Notes: generated by a model not told the origin, from the sequence alone. A stretch of 52,847 bases of DNA from an uncultured Lachnospiraceae bacterium (GCA_910584685.1 CAJUAO010000020.1:1-52847), one strand, 5' to 3'. Shown: positions 42,301 through 51,009, counted from the first letter of the stretch. Numbers and translations are program-made.

Positions 42301-44746
42301 ACTTAAGTGGCTTAACAACACGGCTGAAACCTTAAATCTTGGCTGGGGCTCATGGTGGAATGATAAGTTTAACGGAAAAGTAAGCAATGTTAAGCTGTAT
42401 GTGGAGCCTATAGAGAAGGTAGATACTTCAAAATGGGATATATATTATCAGGATTACAGTGCAGGAGACGATTCAGAGTGGGCCTCAGTAAACGCAAAAC
42501 CATCAATTACCGTTGAAAATGACGGAGATGAAAAGGGTAATTACATCCAGTTTGCGCCGCCATATGGTAATTCAAGAGGCGCAGAGGCAAGGTTTAATTT
42601 ATTAAAGGAAACCGGCAGCCAATATACTGTAGAGGTAAGCGCAAAGCTCAACGGAGGAAACAATCAGGAGACACAGTTTGCTATTACCGGAACAGATTTT
42701 GCATACAAGAATAACAATATGAACGACGGTTTGGCATCAGGCTATATAGCCGCACTTACCTCCGCTCCAAACAGCACCACATGGACAGTAGAGGGAACAG
42801 GCGGAGAAACCGTTACAATACCTATGAATACATGGATAACCATAAAGGCAGAGGTAGATACATCAGAGGGAAAAACAAAGCTTGAGATTTATAACGGGGA
42901 AGAAGTTATTTATTCCGGCTTTGCAGACTTAGATGGAGCAGGACAATTAGAGGGAATCTATATACGGGGAGGACGCTATGTTCCTGTGGTATGTGTTGAC
43001 AATATTAAAGTAAATACAGGTATTTCAGAATGGCAGGGAGAGGAGGAGGTTTTTCCGACTGAGGTTACCACACAGGTAACAGGAAAGGCTTATCCTGATA
43101 AGAAAAGCGAGGTTACAGTAACCTTTACGGGAGATACGGATATTCCTGATACATGCAGCGTAATTGTAGGCAATACCTTAGTTTCAAAAAAATCAGTTAC
43201 CTTTAATGGAAAGACATGTACCGTAGTACTTGAAACAAATCCTATAAGCGGACAAAACAGCATTGACGGCTCTGTAAATGTAAAGCTGTCAAAGGGCGCA
43301 AAGTTTTCAAAGGAAGTAAATTTTGACTATGAACTGGATTTATCGCCGGATACTGAGTATGTGCCGATTAACCCAACATCCAACAGTAATGTAAAGGCAT
43401 ATTTTAAGGCTGAAGGAACAGAGATGTACTTTATGACAATTATAAAGGGAACTCTCCATTCCGACGGAGTAACCGCAGGAGGAACAGCCTATGAATGGTA
43501 TAATGGAGCATGTTCGCAGCTTTATATGGTGCTGGAGGGAACAGAGTATAGCGTTGGAAGTCATATTTATCAGGGACAGTATGCCAATTCAATAGGATGG
43601 GCTTTAAATAGCAGCCATACTGCAAGCGCTGACCTTATAAATGCAGCATCTGCAAGACGCAGCTTTATGGCCCTTGGAACGTTTGGCAATGACCTTGATA
43701 CAGATAAAGGCTGCATATTGTTAAATAAGGTGAATTTATCAGAGGCAGGCTATACAGGCAGCACATTAGCAGGAAAAACCGTCAGCTTCTTAGGATTTAT
43801 CGGACCTAATGATGGTACGGGAAGACTTGAGGCAGTAAGTGAAGGCGATACATATACCATAGAAAACGGAGAGGAGCCGGCTCCTGAGGATACTAACCCA
43901 CCAACCGTAACGGCACAGGTTTCCGGCACTGCATATCCTGATAAGGATAGTACATTAACGGTTACATTTACAGGAGACAAGGAGTTAAGCGACAAATATC
44001 CTGTCAGGATTAACAATACGGCAGTAACAGCAGGCAAAACAGTTGATATGATGACTGTAAACAGTATTACCTACAGCGGAAATACATGTACGGTATCGTT
44101 AAAAATGAGCGGAATAAACGGATGGCATTCTGTAAAGGGCTCATACGACGTAGAAATGGTAAGCGGCAGCACATCCTTGGCAAAAAAGAATATATCATAT
44201 TCCATGGATTTGTCACCGGACACTGCTTATACAAAAATAAATACTGTGACAGACAATCAGTATTCAAGCGCATATTATAAGGTAGAAGGAACTAATATGT
44301 ACATAATGACGGTAATAAAGTCAGATAAGATACATAGCGATTCCGTTTCTGCAAATAATATTGAGTATAGCTGGTACAACTGTATTAATGCAGAAATGTT
44401 TATGACGCTTGACGGAACAAAATACAATGTAGGCTCTCATATATTCCAGGGAACTTATATAAATAATATGGCGTTCAGAGGAGAAAATACAAGCCTTGTT
44501 GATGATAACAGCGGCGCTGTCAGAACATTTATGGCGTTAGGAACATTTGACAGTGACGATGATGTTGATACAGGTTGTATAATGCTCCATACCTTAGATT
44601 TGACAAAGGCAGGCTTTACAAGCGATATGTTATCAGGAAAAGCCATGACATTTTCAGGCTATATAGGTCCGAATGATTTTTCTGATAATGGTGATGGAGC
44701 AAGATTTGTGGGTATAGATGAAAGCCAGACTTATACTATACAGTAA
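39311..44746 (+). CDS. 1811-residue multimodular GH43 arabinanase
   Basis: A secreted giant. Signal peptide (1-~33), a DUF11-like beta domain (~35-115), seven GDDNKP-type repeats (~120-161), a Gly/Asn stretch, then a membrane helix ending KRR (~197-219) and a second hydrophobic segment ending SYA (~245). The GH43 propeller follows: Asp293 in VHDPSI, Asp450 in AIDPC, Glu514 in GEASYI. Next come an Abn2-like C-terminal beta domain (~655-755), an aBig-type immunoglobulin-like domain (~760-845), two lectin-like beta-sandwich modules (~850-1040, ~1045-1240) and two tandem ~280-residue unknown modules (~1245-1525, ~1528-1811). No C-terminal anchor. ATG 39311 has GGAGG seven bases upstream. Related to the lipoprotein at 3512. 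Confidence 0.9.
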   Translation: MKKVLRKFCRGGIVAVLMAALMVIGTIAPSLADTIRKDGLEVTITTDKEAYKAGEEIKVTVSVKNTGQENIENVMVELQIPEGIQLAEGSDTKIVIGNVKAGDVKTEEVNAKAEEDINTGDDNKPGDDNKPGDDNKPGDDNKPGDDNKPGDENKPGDDNSGDNNGGAGTDNNGVGNGGTGSGDASIGGSVVTGDINFIGYLAAAAIVSEVVFILIKRRNNKAAGIIGIMALTLIGCGLTIQVSYAAVVNGRLEVSKKVTVDGEEKEITAIVTYGTKVADVDISTSYKRVSVHDPSIVKDPVTGTYYVFGTHMTWAKSDDLINWEIFTNNINRDYKTLFAEGAEWSKRGSSEYDLAENLWAPDVIYNEDMGKWCMYMSVNGDHWYTSIALLTADSLDGDWEYKGTVVYSGFTNAAEAAETDLAKVIGTNEVPARYLENRNGNRTYGMNAIDPCVKYDEDGNLWMSYGSWFGGIYMLKLDKATGLRDYTHTYETVANVSDEYQGLKLAGGAHVSGEASYIEKIGDYWYLFMSYGGLVANGGYNMRVFRSESITGPYTDATGDDARFTAGTNNINGTTGVKIFGNYKWNTMKVGNVAQGHNSLLVDDDGKAYVVYHTRFADGTEGHQVRVHQLFTNTDGWLVAAPYEYTGETLSASGYSKEDMAGSYEVLYHKQSVNYESLECVTPQDIVLNEDGTVTGDYTGTWECEADSPYVTMVLGGVEYNGVFVKQYVDETTEQTMCFTLLGDNEVEFWGSKYLTGKMAVDMTLDRGIVTIPQQTVADIVFKTEGLYGTTISYASGNRAALSNDGTVTRGSEDVTVKVTATFTNGDYSVDKEYEIKVLGDKGEGERLLVGSWFTDGEADLSNAAEGTYSYPNPFNKTVTNGLEIYNGAVIEFDVEGSGAYLSTILSFFGGGRMYFTGGSYLGYNATGGFFDANVKNSEPWAAGTNFISGKTHFEIKLKGTGFEVYANGIKAYDSADLDAGNILGSKDPNWGGYANVLKWLNNTAETLNLGWGSWWNDKFNGKVSNVKLYVEPIEKVDTSKWDIYYQDYSAGDDSEWASVNAKPSITVENDGDEKGNYIQFAPPYGNSRGAEARFNLLKETGSQYTVEVSAKLNGGNNQETQFAITGTDFAYKNNNMNDGLASGYIAALTSAPNSTTWTVEGTGGETVTIPMNTWITIKAEVDTSEGKTKLEIYNGEEVIYSGFADLDGAGQLEGIYIRGGRYVPVVCVDNIKVNTGISEWQGEEEVFPTEVTTQVTGKAYPDKKSEVTVTFTGDTDIPDTCSVIVGNTLVSKKSVTFNGKTCTVVLETNPISGQNSIDGSVNVKLSKGAKFSKEVNFDYELDLSPDTEYVPINPTSNSNVKAYFKAEGTEMYFMTIIKGTLHSDGVTAGGTAYEWYNGACSQLYMVLEGTEYSVGSHIYQGQYANSIGWALNSSHTASADLINAASARRSFMALGTFGNDLDTDKGCILLNKVNLSEAGYTGSTLAGKTVSFLGFIGPNDGTGRLEAVSEGDTYTIENGEEPAPEDTNPPTVTAQVSGTAYPDKDSTLTVTFTGDKELSDKYPVRINNTAVTAGKTVDMMTVNSITYSGNTCTVSLKMSGINGWHSVKGSYDVEMVSGSTSLAKKNISYSMDLSPDTAYTKINTVTDNQYSSAYYKVEGTNMYIMTVIKSDKIHSDSVSANNIEYSWYNCINAEMFMTLDGTKYNVGSHIFQGTYINNMAFRGENTSLVDDNSGAVRTFMALGTFDSDDDVDTGCIMLHTLDLTKAGFTSDMLSGKAMTFSGYIGPNDFSDNGDGARFVGIDESQTYTIQ
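39668..39793 (+). repeat. Seven 18 bp in-frame repeats (GDDNKP)
   Basis: Five GDDNKP units, one GDENKP and one GDDNSG. The DNA units are nearly identical. They form a linker and can change number by slippage. Confidence 0.9.
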
Positions 44747-44814
44747 TAATTAAGCCGGATAAATAAAATGATGCTCTTACAGGGCTGCCGGTTTAAAATG
44801 GAATAAGGAATTTT

Positions 44815-44851
44815 TAAAGGCGCAGGAGACATGTATTCCTGTGCCTTTTTT
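44815..44851 (+). terminator. Terminator of the giant GH43 gene
   Basis: AAGGCGCAGGA pairs with TCCTGTGCCTT (one G-U type pair) around a short loop, followed directly by a T run. The 277 bp gap also holds the promoter and motifs of the two-component system. Confidence 0.85.
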
Positions 44852-44904
44852 ATATAATAAAAAAGTTCTCCATTCAAAAATCTCGGCTTTAAACGTGATT
44901 GTCT

Positions 44905-44942
44905 TATTTTATATAAAATATAAATCAAAAAACCGTCACATA
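44905..44942. promoter_or_regulatory. Palindrome and shared GTCACATA motif before the two-component genes
   Basis: TATTTTATATAAAATA (44905-44920) is a perfect 16 bp palindrome. It is followed by AAAAAACCGTCACATA (44927-44942), which recurs with one change at 50114-50129 before the VTC gene. Both sites also have TTGTCTT upstream. Candidate response-regulator site; unproven. Confidence 0.4.
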
Positions 44943-44954
44943 AAATACTTTTGT

Positions 44955-44982
44955 TTGACACCTTTTTAAGCTATAATATAGA
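44955..44982 (+). promoter_or_regulatory. Promoter of the two-component system
   Basis: TTGACA (44955-44960) with TATAGA (44977-44982) at 16 bp. A perfect TATAAT at 44972-44977 is too close to this -35, so it would need an upstream TTTTGT-like -35 or an activator. Confidence 0.5.
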
Positions 44983-45023
44983 TAAAGTGTATATATATAT
45001 GGAAAAATGGAAGGAAAACAAAT

Positions 45024-45704
45024 ATGAAAAACATACTGGTAGTAGACGATGAAGAAAAAATCCGCATAGTCATTAAAAAGTACGCAGAATTTGAAGGCTA
45101 CAACATAGTAGAGGCAGGAGACGGTATGGAAGCAATAGACAAGTTTAAGGAGGAAAGCTTTGACCTGGTTATACTTGATGTGATGATGCCTGAGCTTGAC
45201 GGCTTTTCAACATGCAGGGAGTTAAAAAAAATAAAGGATGTGCCTGTTATCATGCTTTCTGCAAGAGGTGAGGAATATGATAAAATACATGGCTTTGAGC
45301 TTGGAATAGATGATTATGTGGTTAAGCCCTTTTCTCCAAAGGAGCTTATGATGCGGATGAACGCTGTTATGACAAGACACAGGGTTAATGCTGCTGATGC
45401 AGACAATAATCATGAAATATATGAGTCAGAAGGACTAAAGGTGGATTTTACCAGCCGTATTGTCACCGTAGACGGGGTAAAAACTGACATGACTCCAAAG
45501 GAATATGACCTTCTTTTTTATATGATAAAAAACAGGGGAATTGCATTAACAAGGGAAAGGCTTATTACAGAGGTATGGGGATATGATTATTATGGAGACG
45601 ACAGAACGCTTGATACGCATATAAAGCTTCTTAGAAGCAGCCTTGGTGATTACAGAAAATTTCTTGTTACCCTGAGAGGAGTTGGATACCGCTTTGAAGC
45701 ATAA
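45024..45704 (+). CDS. OmpR/PhoB-type response regulator
   Basis: A 226-residue DNA-binding response regulator. Receiver: VVDDEEK acidic pocket, Asp52 in ILDVMMPELDG, Thr/Ser position in MLSARG, Lys in VKPFSP. The C-terminal winged helix (~130-226) includes LTPKEYDLL-like MTPKEYDLLFY, the recognition region TRERLITEVWGYDYYGDDRTLDTHI and the GVGYRF wing. RBS GGAAGGAAAAC. Its stop overlaps the kinase reading frame, so the pair is translationally coupled. The target is unknown; the shared motif at 44927 and 50114 makes the VTC operon a candidate. Confidence 0.95.
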   Translation: MKNILVVDDEEKIRIVIKKYAEFEGYNIVEAGDGMEAIDKFKEESFDLVILDVMMPELDGFSTCRELKKIKDVPVIMLSARGEEYDKIHGFELGIDDYVVKPFSPKELMMRMNAVMTRHRVNAADADNNHEIYESEGLKVDFTSRIVTVDGVKTDMTPKEYDLLFYMIKNRGIALTRERLITEVWGYDYYGDDRTLDTHIKLLRSSLGDYRKFLVTLRGVGYRFEA

Positions 45705-47163
45705 AAATTTAAGCATTAAATGGAAAATATTTATATATATGCTGTGTTTTATGGGAATTCTTTTGTTTATACTATGGCTGTTCCAGACAGTATACCTTGA
45801 TACCTTCTACAAGAATATAAAAACAAATGAGCTGGAGGCAGCCTTAAGTCATGTAGAAACCATGTCCTTAGATGAAGATTTCAGTCAGGCAGTGGAAACC
45901 ATAGCAGAAAGCTATGACGTATGCATTTTGGTAACAGATTTTGAAGGAAATATGCTTTTTTCGGCAGAAAAAAATATGAATTGCGCAGTCCACAAACTGC
46001 CGGCAGGAGAATTGATAAGGTTAATGGAAAAGGCAGGGGACGGCAGCGTCATAAAAATAAAAAATAATTTTGGCTTGTCCTTTGATAAGGGGATGGGAAA
46101 TAAGGATAAAAGACCTGATAAATTTGAGGATAAGATGAATATACCTCCAAATGATGAGTACGAAAGCATGATGCTTGTAAAAATAATAACGTTAAAGGAC
46201 GGAACAAGGTGCGCGGCATTTTTAAACTCCATTATATCTCCGGTCAGCGCAACAGTGTATACTCTTAGAATACAGCTTATATATATATCAGTCATCATGG
46301 TAGCAATAGCGCTTGTAATGGCAGTAGTTATAGCCGTAAAGGTGTCAAAGCCTATAATAAATATAAATAATACTGCAAAAAAAATGGCAGAGGGAGATTA
46401 TAACATAGAATATGATATGGGCTCCTATAGAGAGATTTCGGAGCTGTCAAAAACCTTAAATTACACTGTGGCGGAATTAAAGAAAACAGAGGCTCTGCAG
46501 CATGAGCTTATAGCAAACGTGTCTCATGACCTTAGAACGCCCCTTACAATGATTACGGCATACTCAGAGATTATGAGGGATATCCCGGGAGAAAACTCTC
46601 CTGAAAATGTTCAGGTTGTAATAGACGAGGCCAACAGGCTTACAAATCTTGTAAATGATATGCTTGACATTTCAAAGCTTCAGGCAGGAGTTGATACCTT
46701 AGAGGCAAAGGAATATAATCTTACGGCGGGAATAAAGTCAGTTATAGACAGGTACGCCAGGCTTGTAGAGCAGTACGGATATAAGGTAATCTTTAAATAT
46801 GCGGAAGAAGATATTATGGTAAGGGCGGACGAATTTAAAATATATCAGGTACTTTATAATCTTGTGAATAATGCAATAAACTATACAGGCTCCGATAAAA
46901 GTGTTATAATCAGGCAGATTGTTAACGGAGAAATAGTGAGAATAGAGGTTATGGACACAGGCGAGGGTATTCCACCGGAGGAACTTGATAACGTATGGGA
47001 AAGGTATTATAAGGCAGATAAAAAACATAAAAGGGAGGTTATGGGAACAGGTCTGGGTTTATCCATAGTAAAAAACATACTAAAGCTTCACGATGCAAAA
47101 TATGGCGTATTAAGTAAGCCGGGTGAAGGAAGCATATTTTGGTTTGAGCTTAAAAAAATTTAA
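45694..47163 (+). CDS. Sensor histidine kinase (partner of the OmpR-type regulator)
   Basis: A 489-residue membrane kinase. First membrane helix ~10-31, extracellular sensor ~32-190 with an acidic/basic low-complexity stretch, second helix ~195-218, HAMP, then HisKA with SHDLRTPLT (His278), and HATPase with NLVNNAINYT, DTGEGIPPEEL and GTGLGLSIV. All catalytic motifs are intact. The start is uncertain: TTG 45694 gives a Lys-rich cytosolic N-terminus but is 13 bp after GAGGAG; TTG 45682 is too close to it. Overlaps the regulator gene end. Confidence 0.9.
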   Translation: MKHKNLSIKWKIFIYMLCFMGILLFILWLFQTVYLDTFYKNIKTNELEAALSHVETMSLDEDFSQAVETIAESYDVCILVTDFEGNMLFSAEKNMNCAVHKLPAGELIRLMEKAGDGSVIKIKNNFGLSFDKGMGNKDKRPDKFEDKMNIPPNDEYESMMLVKIITLKDGTRCAAFLNSIISPVSATVYTLRIQLIYISVIMVAIALVMAVVIAVKVSKPIININNTAKKMAEGDYNIEYDMGSYREISELSKTLNYTVAELKKTEALQHELIANVSHDLRTPLTMITAYSEIMRDIPGENSPENVQVVIDEANRLTNLVNDMLDISKLQAGVDTLEAKEYNLTAGIKSVIDRYARLVEQYGYKVIFKYAEEDIMVRADEFKIYQVLYNLVNNAINYTGSDKSVIIRQIVNGEIVRIEVMDTGEGIPPEELDNVWERYYKADKKHKREVMGTGLGLSIVKNILKLHDAKYGVLSKPGEGSIFWFELKKI

Positions 47164-47218
47164 AATGTAAATTTCTTTATTAAAATATGCACGATATATA
47201 AAGGCGGGTTTACATGTA

Positions 47219-47247
47219 TTGACATAGGGACTTTCGTTTGTTAAAAT
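47219..47247 (+). promoter_or_regulatory. Promoter of the PAS hybrid kinase
   Basis: TTGACA (47219-47224), exactly 17 bp, TAAAAT (47242-47247). A near-consensus sigma-A promoter just after the two-component genes. Confidence 0.75.
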
Positions 47248-47293
47248 AAGAATCATAATGAGAAACTCACAAAGTATGAGGGAGAAAAAACAT

Positions 47294-50026
47294 ATGTATC
47301 ATTGTCATATTCATTTTTATTTAGCAGGTCATCAGTGCAGGGAATTTGAGATTATAAAGGAAATGCCGCCTCTTGAGAATTTTACCCATGAATTTTCTCA
47401 AAGCGATGAGCCTGACCGGGTGACGGCAGCTAAAGCAGATGTGATTTTAGCTAACCTTAAGGATATGGATGTAAAAAAAGCGCTTGGGCTTCTGCTTCCG
47501 GATAAAAGAAAGGAAGCAGAGCTTATTGTGCTTTCAGATAAAGCCGTAATTTTGGATTTGGAAGATAACATGACGGAGATTAAGGATATATGGACTGTAC
47601 CAATGTCACAGGAGGAAATAAGATTTAAGTTTTTAAGATGGCAGCAGACATATAAGATGAGTAAGGATTACTGGGAAACAAATCATTTTTTTGAATCTAC
47701 CATTAACAGCGTTCCAAATCTTATATGGTATAAGGATAAAGCCGGCTTACATGAAAAGGTAAACGACAGCTTCTGTAAAGCTGTTAATAAGAAAAAAAGC
47801 CAGATAGAGGGACGGGGACATGCCTATATATGGGATGTTGAACAGGATGACCCTGCCTGTATAGAATCAGAGCATCAGGTTATGAGTACAAGAAAGACAT
47901 GTGTATCTGAGGAAACAATTAAAACGGGAGACGGAACAAAACTGCTGACTACATATAAATCACCATTGTATAATATTGACGGAAGCGTAATGGGAACAGT
48001 GGGAGTAGCCATTGATATAACACAGGAGAGGGCATACGAGCAGGAGCTTATAAAAAGAAACCGTATGATGGAGACGGTTTTTACTTCTATCGACTGTGGA
48101 GTGCTGTGTCATACTGTGGACGGCTCAAAAATCCTTAGTATAAATACGGCTGCATTAAAGATTTTAGGCTATGAAACTTTGGACGAATTAATGTCAGACG
48201 GCTTTGATATGGTTGCGCAATCTGTTATAGATGAAGATAAGGAAAAGGTACGCGAATGTCTCGGCAGGCTGAAAAACGAGGGAGACAGCGTCAGTATGGA
48301 GTACAGCGTAAAACATGCTGACGGAACAATAATTCATGTTATGGGAAATATGAAGCTTTTAAAGGAAAACGGCGAGCTGTTTTATCAAAGGTTTCTTCTT
48401 GACTGTACCGACCAGAAGCTGCAGCAGGAACGGGAAGAAAAACGTCAGATGCAGCTACTTCAGGCCTTAAGTATAGATTACATGTTTGTATGCTATTTTG
48501 ACCTTGACACATCTACAGGTAATATACTTAGAATTGATGATGACAGCATCAGTATTATAAATAAGGTCTTTGACGGTGAAATACCAATGACTGAAAGTCT
48601 TGAGCGATACATACAAATGTTTGTCTATGAGGAGGACAGGGAAATGCTGCGTCAATTCTCTTCACAGGACAGGCTTATAAGGGAACTGGCGGAAAAGAAT
48701 ATGTATTCCGTGAATTACCGCGCCGTTTCAGGCAATGAGATAAAATATTATGAAATGAAGATAGTCCGCGCAGGAGAATGGAAGCAATACCGGGGTATTG
48801 TTCTGGGAATACGCAGTGTTGACGAGGAAACACGAAATGAGATGGAAAAGAAAAGAATGCTGGAGAATGCGCTTGTTCAGGCCAATAAGGCAAACAAGGC
48901 AAAGAGCGTGTTCCTTTCAAATATGTCCCATGATATTCGTACTCCAATGAATGCAATTATCGGCTTTACTTCCTTGGCGCTTTCTCATATTGACAATATA
49001 GAGCAGGTAGAGGAATATCTTAGAAAAATCATGACGTCAGGAAATCATTTGCTTAATCTGATAAATGATGTTCTTGATATGAGCAGGATTGAAAGCGGAA
49101 AGATGAAGCTTGAGGAAAATCCATGCAGGTTGTCTGATATTTTGCAGGGCTTATATAATATTATACAGGCAGATGCGAAGGCAAAGAAGCTTGAGCTTAA
49201 TATAGAGTCTGCGGATGTTGAGAATGAGGATGTTATATGCGATGAGCTGAGGCTTAATCAGGTATTGCTTAATCTCCTCAGCAACGCTGTTAAGTATACG
49301 GGTGAAGGAGGCAGCGTAAGGCTTAAGCTTACTGAAAAAACAGGGGCTCCGGAGGGCTATGCAAATTATGAATTCTGTATTACAGATAACGGCATAGGCA
49401 TGAGCGAGGATTTTGTGCAGCATATTTTCGAGCCTTTTGAAAGGGAGAAAAATACTACCTTTAGCGGAATACAGGGAACAGGTCTCGGAATGGCCATAAC
49501 AAAAAATATTGTAGATATGATGAACGGCTCCATTGAGATAAAAAGCAAAAAGGATTCAGGTACGGAGGTGCTTGTTTCATTTGTGTTCAAGCTGAATTCA
49601 CAAACGAAGGAGCAAAGGGATGTTAAGGATAAATCCCTAAATCTTCAAAAGGGGCGGATTTTGCTGGCGGAGGATAATGAATTAAATCAGGAAATTGCAG
49701 CTTCTATTTTAAGTGACGCAGGATTTAGTGTAGAAATTGCGGGAAACGGTCAGATTGCGGTAGATATGCTGAAACAGTCTCAAGAGGGATATTATCAGCT
49801 GATACTTATGGATGTTCAAATGCCGATAATGAATGGATATGAGGCAACAAAAGAAATACGAAAGCTAAGTGATAAGAAATTATCCTCCATACCAATATTT
49901 GCAATGACTGCAAATGCCTTTGAGGAAGATAAGCAGGAGGCTTTGCGCTGCGGTATGAACGGTCATATTGCAAAGCCTATTGATGTGGAAAAGCTATTTG
50001 AGGTGCTTGATAAAATATTAACCTGA
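47294..50026 (+). CDS. Soluble multi-PAS hybrid histidine kinase
   Basis: A 910-residue cytosolic hybrid kinase. Residues 1-125 look like a pseudo-receiver beginning YHCHIHFYLAGHQ. PAS domains follow at ~135-250, ~260-380 and, more diverged, ~390-520. HisKA has SHDIRTPMN (His546), HATPase has LLSNAVKYTG, DNGIGMSED and GTGLGMAI, and the receiver has AEDNELN and Asp840 in LMDVQMP with AKPID. The kinase-receiver half closely resembles that of the kinase at 5544. ATG 47294 has GAGGGAG upstream; in-frame ATGs at 47258 and 47276 lack good ribosome sites. No output domain is present, so a separate partner is needed. Confidence 0.9.
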   Translation: MYHCHIHFYLAGHQCREFEIIKEMPPLENFTHEFSQSDEPDRVTAAKADVILANLKDMDVKKALGLLLPDKRKEAELIVLSDKAVILDLEDNMTEIKDIWTVPMSQEEIRFKFLRWQQTYKMSKDYWETNHFFESTINSVPNLIWYKDKAGLHEKVNDSFCKAVNKKKSQIEGRGHAYIWDVEQDDPACIESEHQVMSTRKTCVSEETIKTGDGTKLLTTYKSPLYNIDGSVMGTVGVAIDITQERAYEQELIKRNRMMETVFTSIDCGVLCHTVDGSKILSINTAALKILGYETLDELMSDGFDMVAQSVIDEDKEKVRECLGRLKNEGDSVSMEYSVKHADGTIIHVMGNMKLLKENGELFYQRFLLDCTDQKLQQEREEKRQMQLLQALSIDYMFVCYFDLDTSTGNILRIDDDSISIINKVFDGEIPMTESLERYIQMFVYEEDREMLRQFSSQDRLIRELAEKNMYSVNYRAVSGNEIKYYEMKIVRAGEWKQYRGIVLGIRSVDEETRNEMEKKRMLENALVQANKANKAKSVFLSNMSHDIRTPMNAIIGFTSLALSHIDNIEQVEEYLRKIMTSGNHLLNLINDVLDMSRIESGKMKLEENPCRLSDILQGLYNIIQADAKAKKLELNIESADVENEDVICDELRLNQVLLNLLSNAVKYTGEGGSVRLKLTEKTGAPEGYANYEFCITDNGIGMSEDFVQHIFEPFEREKNTTFSGIQGTGLGMAITKNIVDMMNGSIEIKSKKDSGTEVLVSFVFKLNSQTKEQRDVKDKSLNLQKGRILLAEDNELNQEIAASILSDAGFSVEIAGNGQIAVDMLKQSQEGYYQLILMDVQMPIMNGYEATKEIRKLSDKKLSSIPIFAMTANAFEEDKQEALRCGMNGHIAKPIDVEKLFEVLDKILT

Positions 50027-50061
50027 AACTAAAAATATGAAATCAAAAAAACGTGTTTGTA

Positions 50062-50095
50062 AGAGACTGTCCTTATGATAGTCTCTTTTTTTTAT
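50062..50095 (+). terminator. Terminator after the PAS hybrid kinase
   Basis: AGAGACT pairs with AGTCTCT around an 11 nt loop and is followed by an eight-T run. Confidence 0.88.
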
Positions 50096-50103
50096 TTTTT
50101 CAA

Positions 50104-50150
50104 TTTGTCTTCAAAAAACTGTCACATAGGAAAATTAATATATGTATTGT
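50104..50150 (+). promoter_or_regulatory. Shared GTCACATA motif and promoter region of the VTC operon
   Basis: AAAAAACTGTCACATA (50114-50129), preceded by TTGTCTT, is nearly identical to the site at 44927. A weak -10 (TATTGT, 50145-50150) lies 15-16 bp after it, with no good -35, which is the arrangement of an activator-dependent promoter. Confidence 0.4.
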
Positions 50151-50181
50151 AAAGGATGTCTATTGAAAAGGAGATGAATTT

Positions 50182-51009
50182 ATGGCAATAGAGGTATTTA
50201 ACAGATACGAAAAAAAATATCTTATAGATGCGAAAGACTTTAAATGGCTTTTGGAAAAGCTTAAGGAGTGGATGGAGCCTGATAAATATAACAAAGACGG
50301 AAGACTTTACAAAATTTCAAATATTTATTATGATACGCCGGACGACGCTCTTATAAGGGCGTCAATAGAAAAGCCTGTATATAAGGAAAAACTCAGGCTT
50401 AGAAGCTATGGCGTGCCGGGGATATATGATGAGGTGTTTCTTGAGATAAAAAAGAAATATAACGGAATAGTAAATAAGAGAAGAACATGCTTAAGGCTTA
50501 AGGAGGCGTATGATTTATTGAACAAGGGAATAAAGCCAGAGGATGACTTTGGCATAAATAAGCAGGTGCTGGAGGAAATCAGATATTTGCTGAAAATATA
50601 TAAACCTGTTCCAAAAGTATATTTAACTTATGACAGAATGGCGTTTTTTGACAGGGAGGATGATGATTTCAGGGTAACCTTTGATACAAATATCAGAACA
50701 AGAAGATATGATGTAGGCTTGGAAAAGGGAAGCCATGGAGAGCTTTTAATAGGGAATGCTCTTTGGCTTATGGAGGTAAAAAGCTCTAAGGCAATTCCTT
50801 TATGGTTTACAAAGCTGTTAGAGGAAAAGAATATAAAGTCAGTGTCCTTTTCAAAATACGGAACAGAGTATAAAAAATATATTATAGAAAAGTACAATAT
50901 AAACGAAAGTAAAAATATTAAAATAAAAGGAGATTCATTATGTTTTCATCAATGTTTACCGGTACAGACGCTTCGGGAATATCAGCCAAAGGGGCAGTTG
51001 TCTGCATAG
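50182..51009 (+). CDS. VTC-domain protein (polyphosphate polymerase-like)
   Basis: A 275-residue protein with the VTC (CYTH-like) tunnel fold. RYEKKYLID near residues 8-16, YYDTPDD (~49-55), KEKLRLRSYG (~68-77), EIKKKYNGIVNKRR (~91-104), YDRMAFF and a late VKSSKAIPLW carry the basic and acidic residues that line the tunnel in yeast Vtc4, which makes polyphosphate from ATP. The C-terminal ~22 residues overlap the next gene by 70 bp and look like an extension without structure. In bacteria VTC and DUF4956 genes are often paired. Polyphosphate synthesis is inference. RBS AAAGGAGATG. Confidence 0.85.
   Translation: MAIEVFNRYEKKYLIDAKDFKWLLEKLKEWMEPDKYNKDGRLYKISNIYYDTPDDALIRASIEKPVYKEKLRLRSYGVPGIYDEVFLEIKKKYNGIVNKRRTCLRLKEAYDLLNKGIKPEDDFGINKQVLEEIRYLLKIYKPVPKVYLTYDRMAFFDREDDDFRVTFDTNIRTRRYDVGLEKGSHGELLIGNALWLMEVKSSKAIPLWFTKLLEEKNIKSVSFSKYGTEYKKYIIEKYNINESKNIKIKGDSLCFHQCLPVQTLREYQPKGQLSA

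Noticed and set aside
50182..51009. Spore-coat CotH-type operon
   Set aside because: VTC and DUF4956 genes often accompany cotH, but no CotH kinase gene is present in the window.
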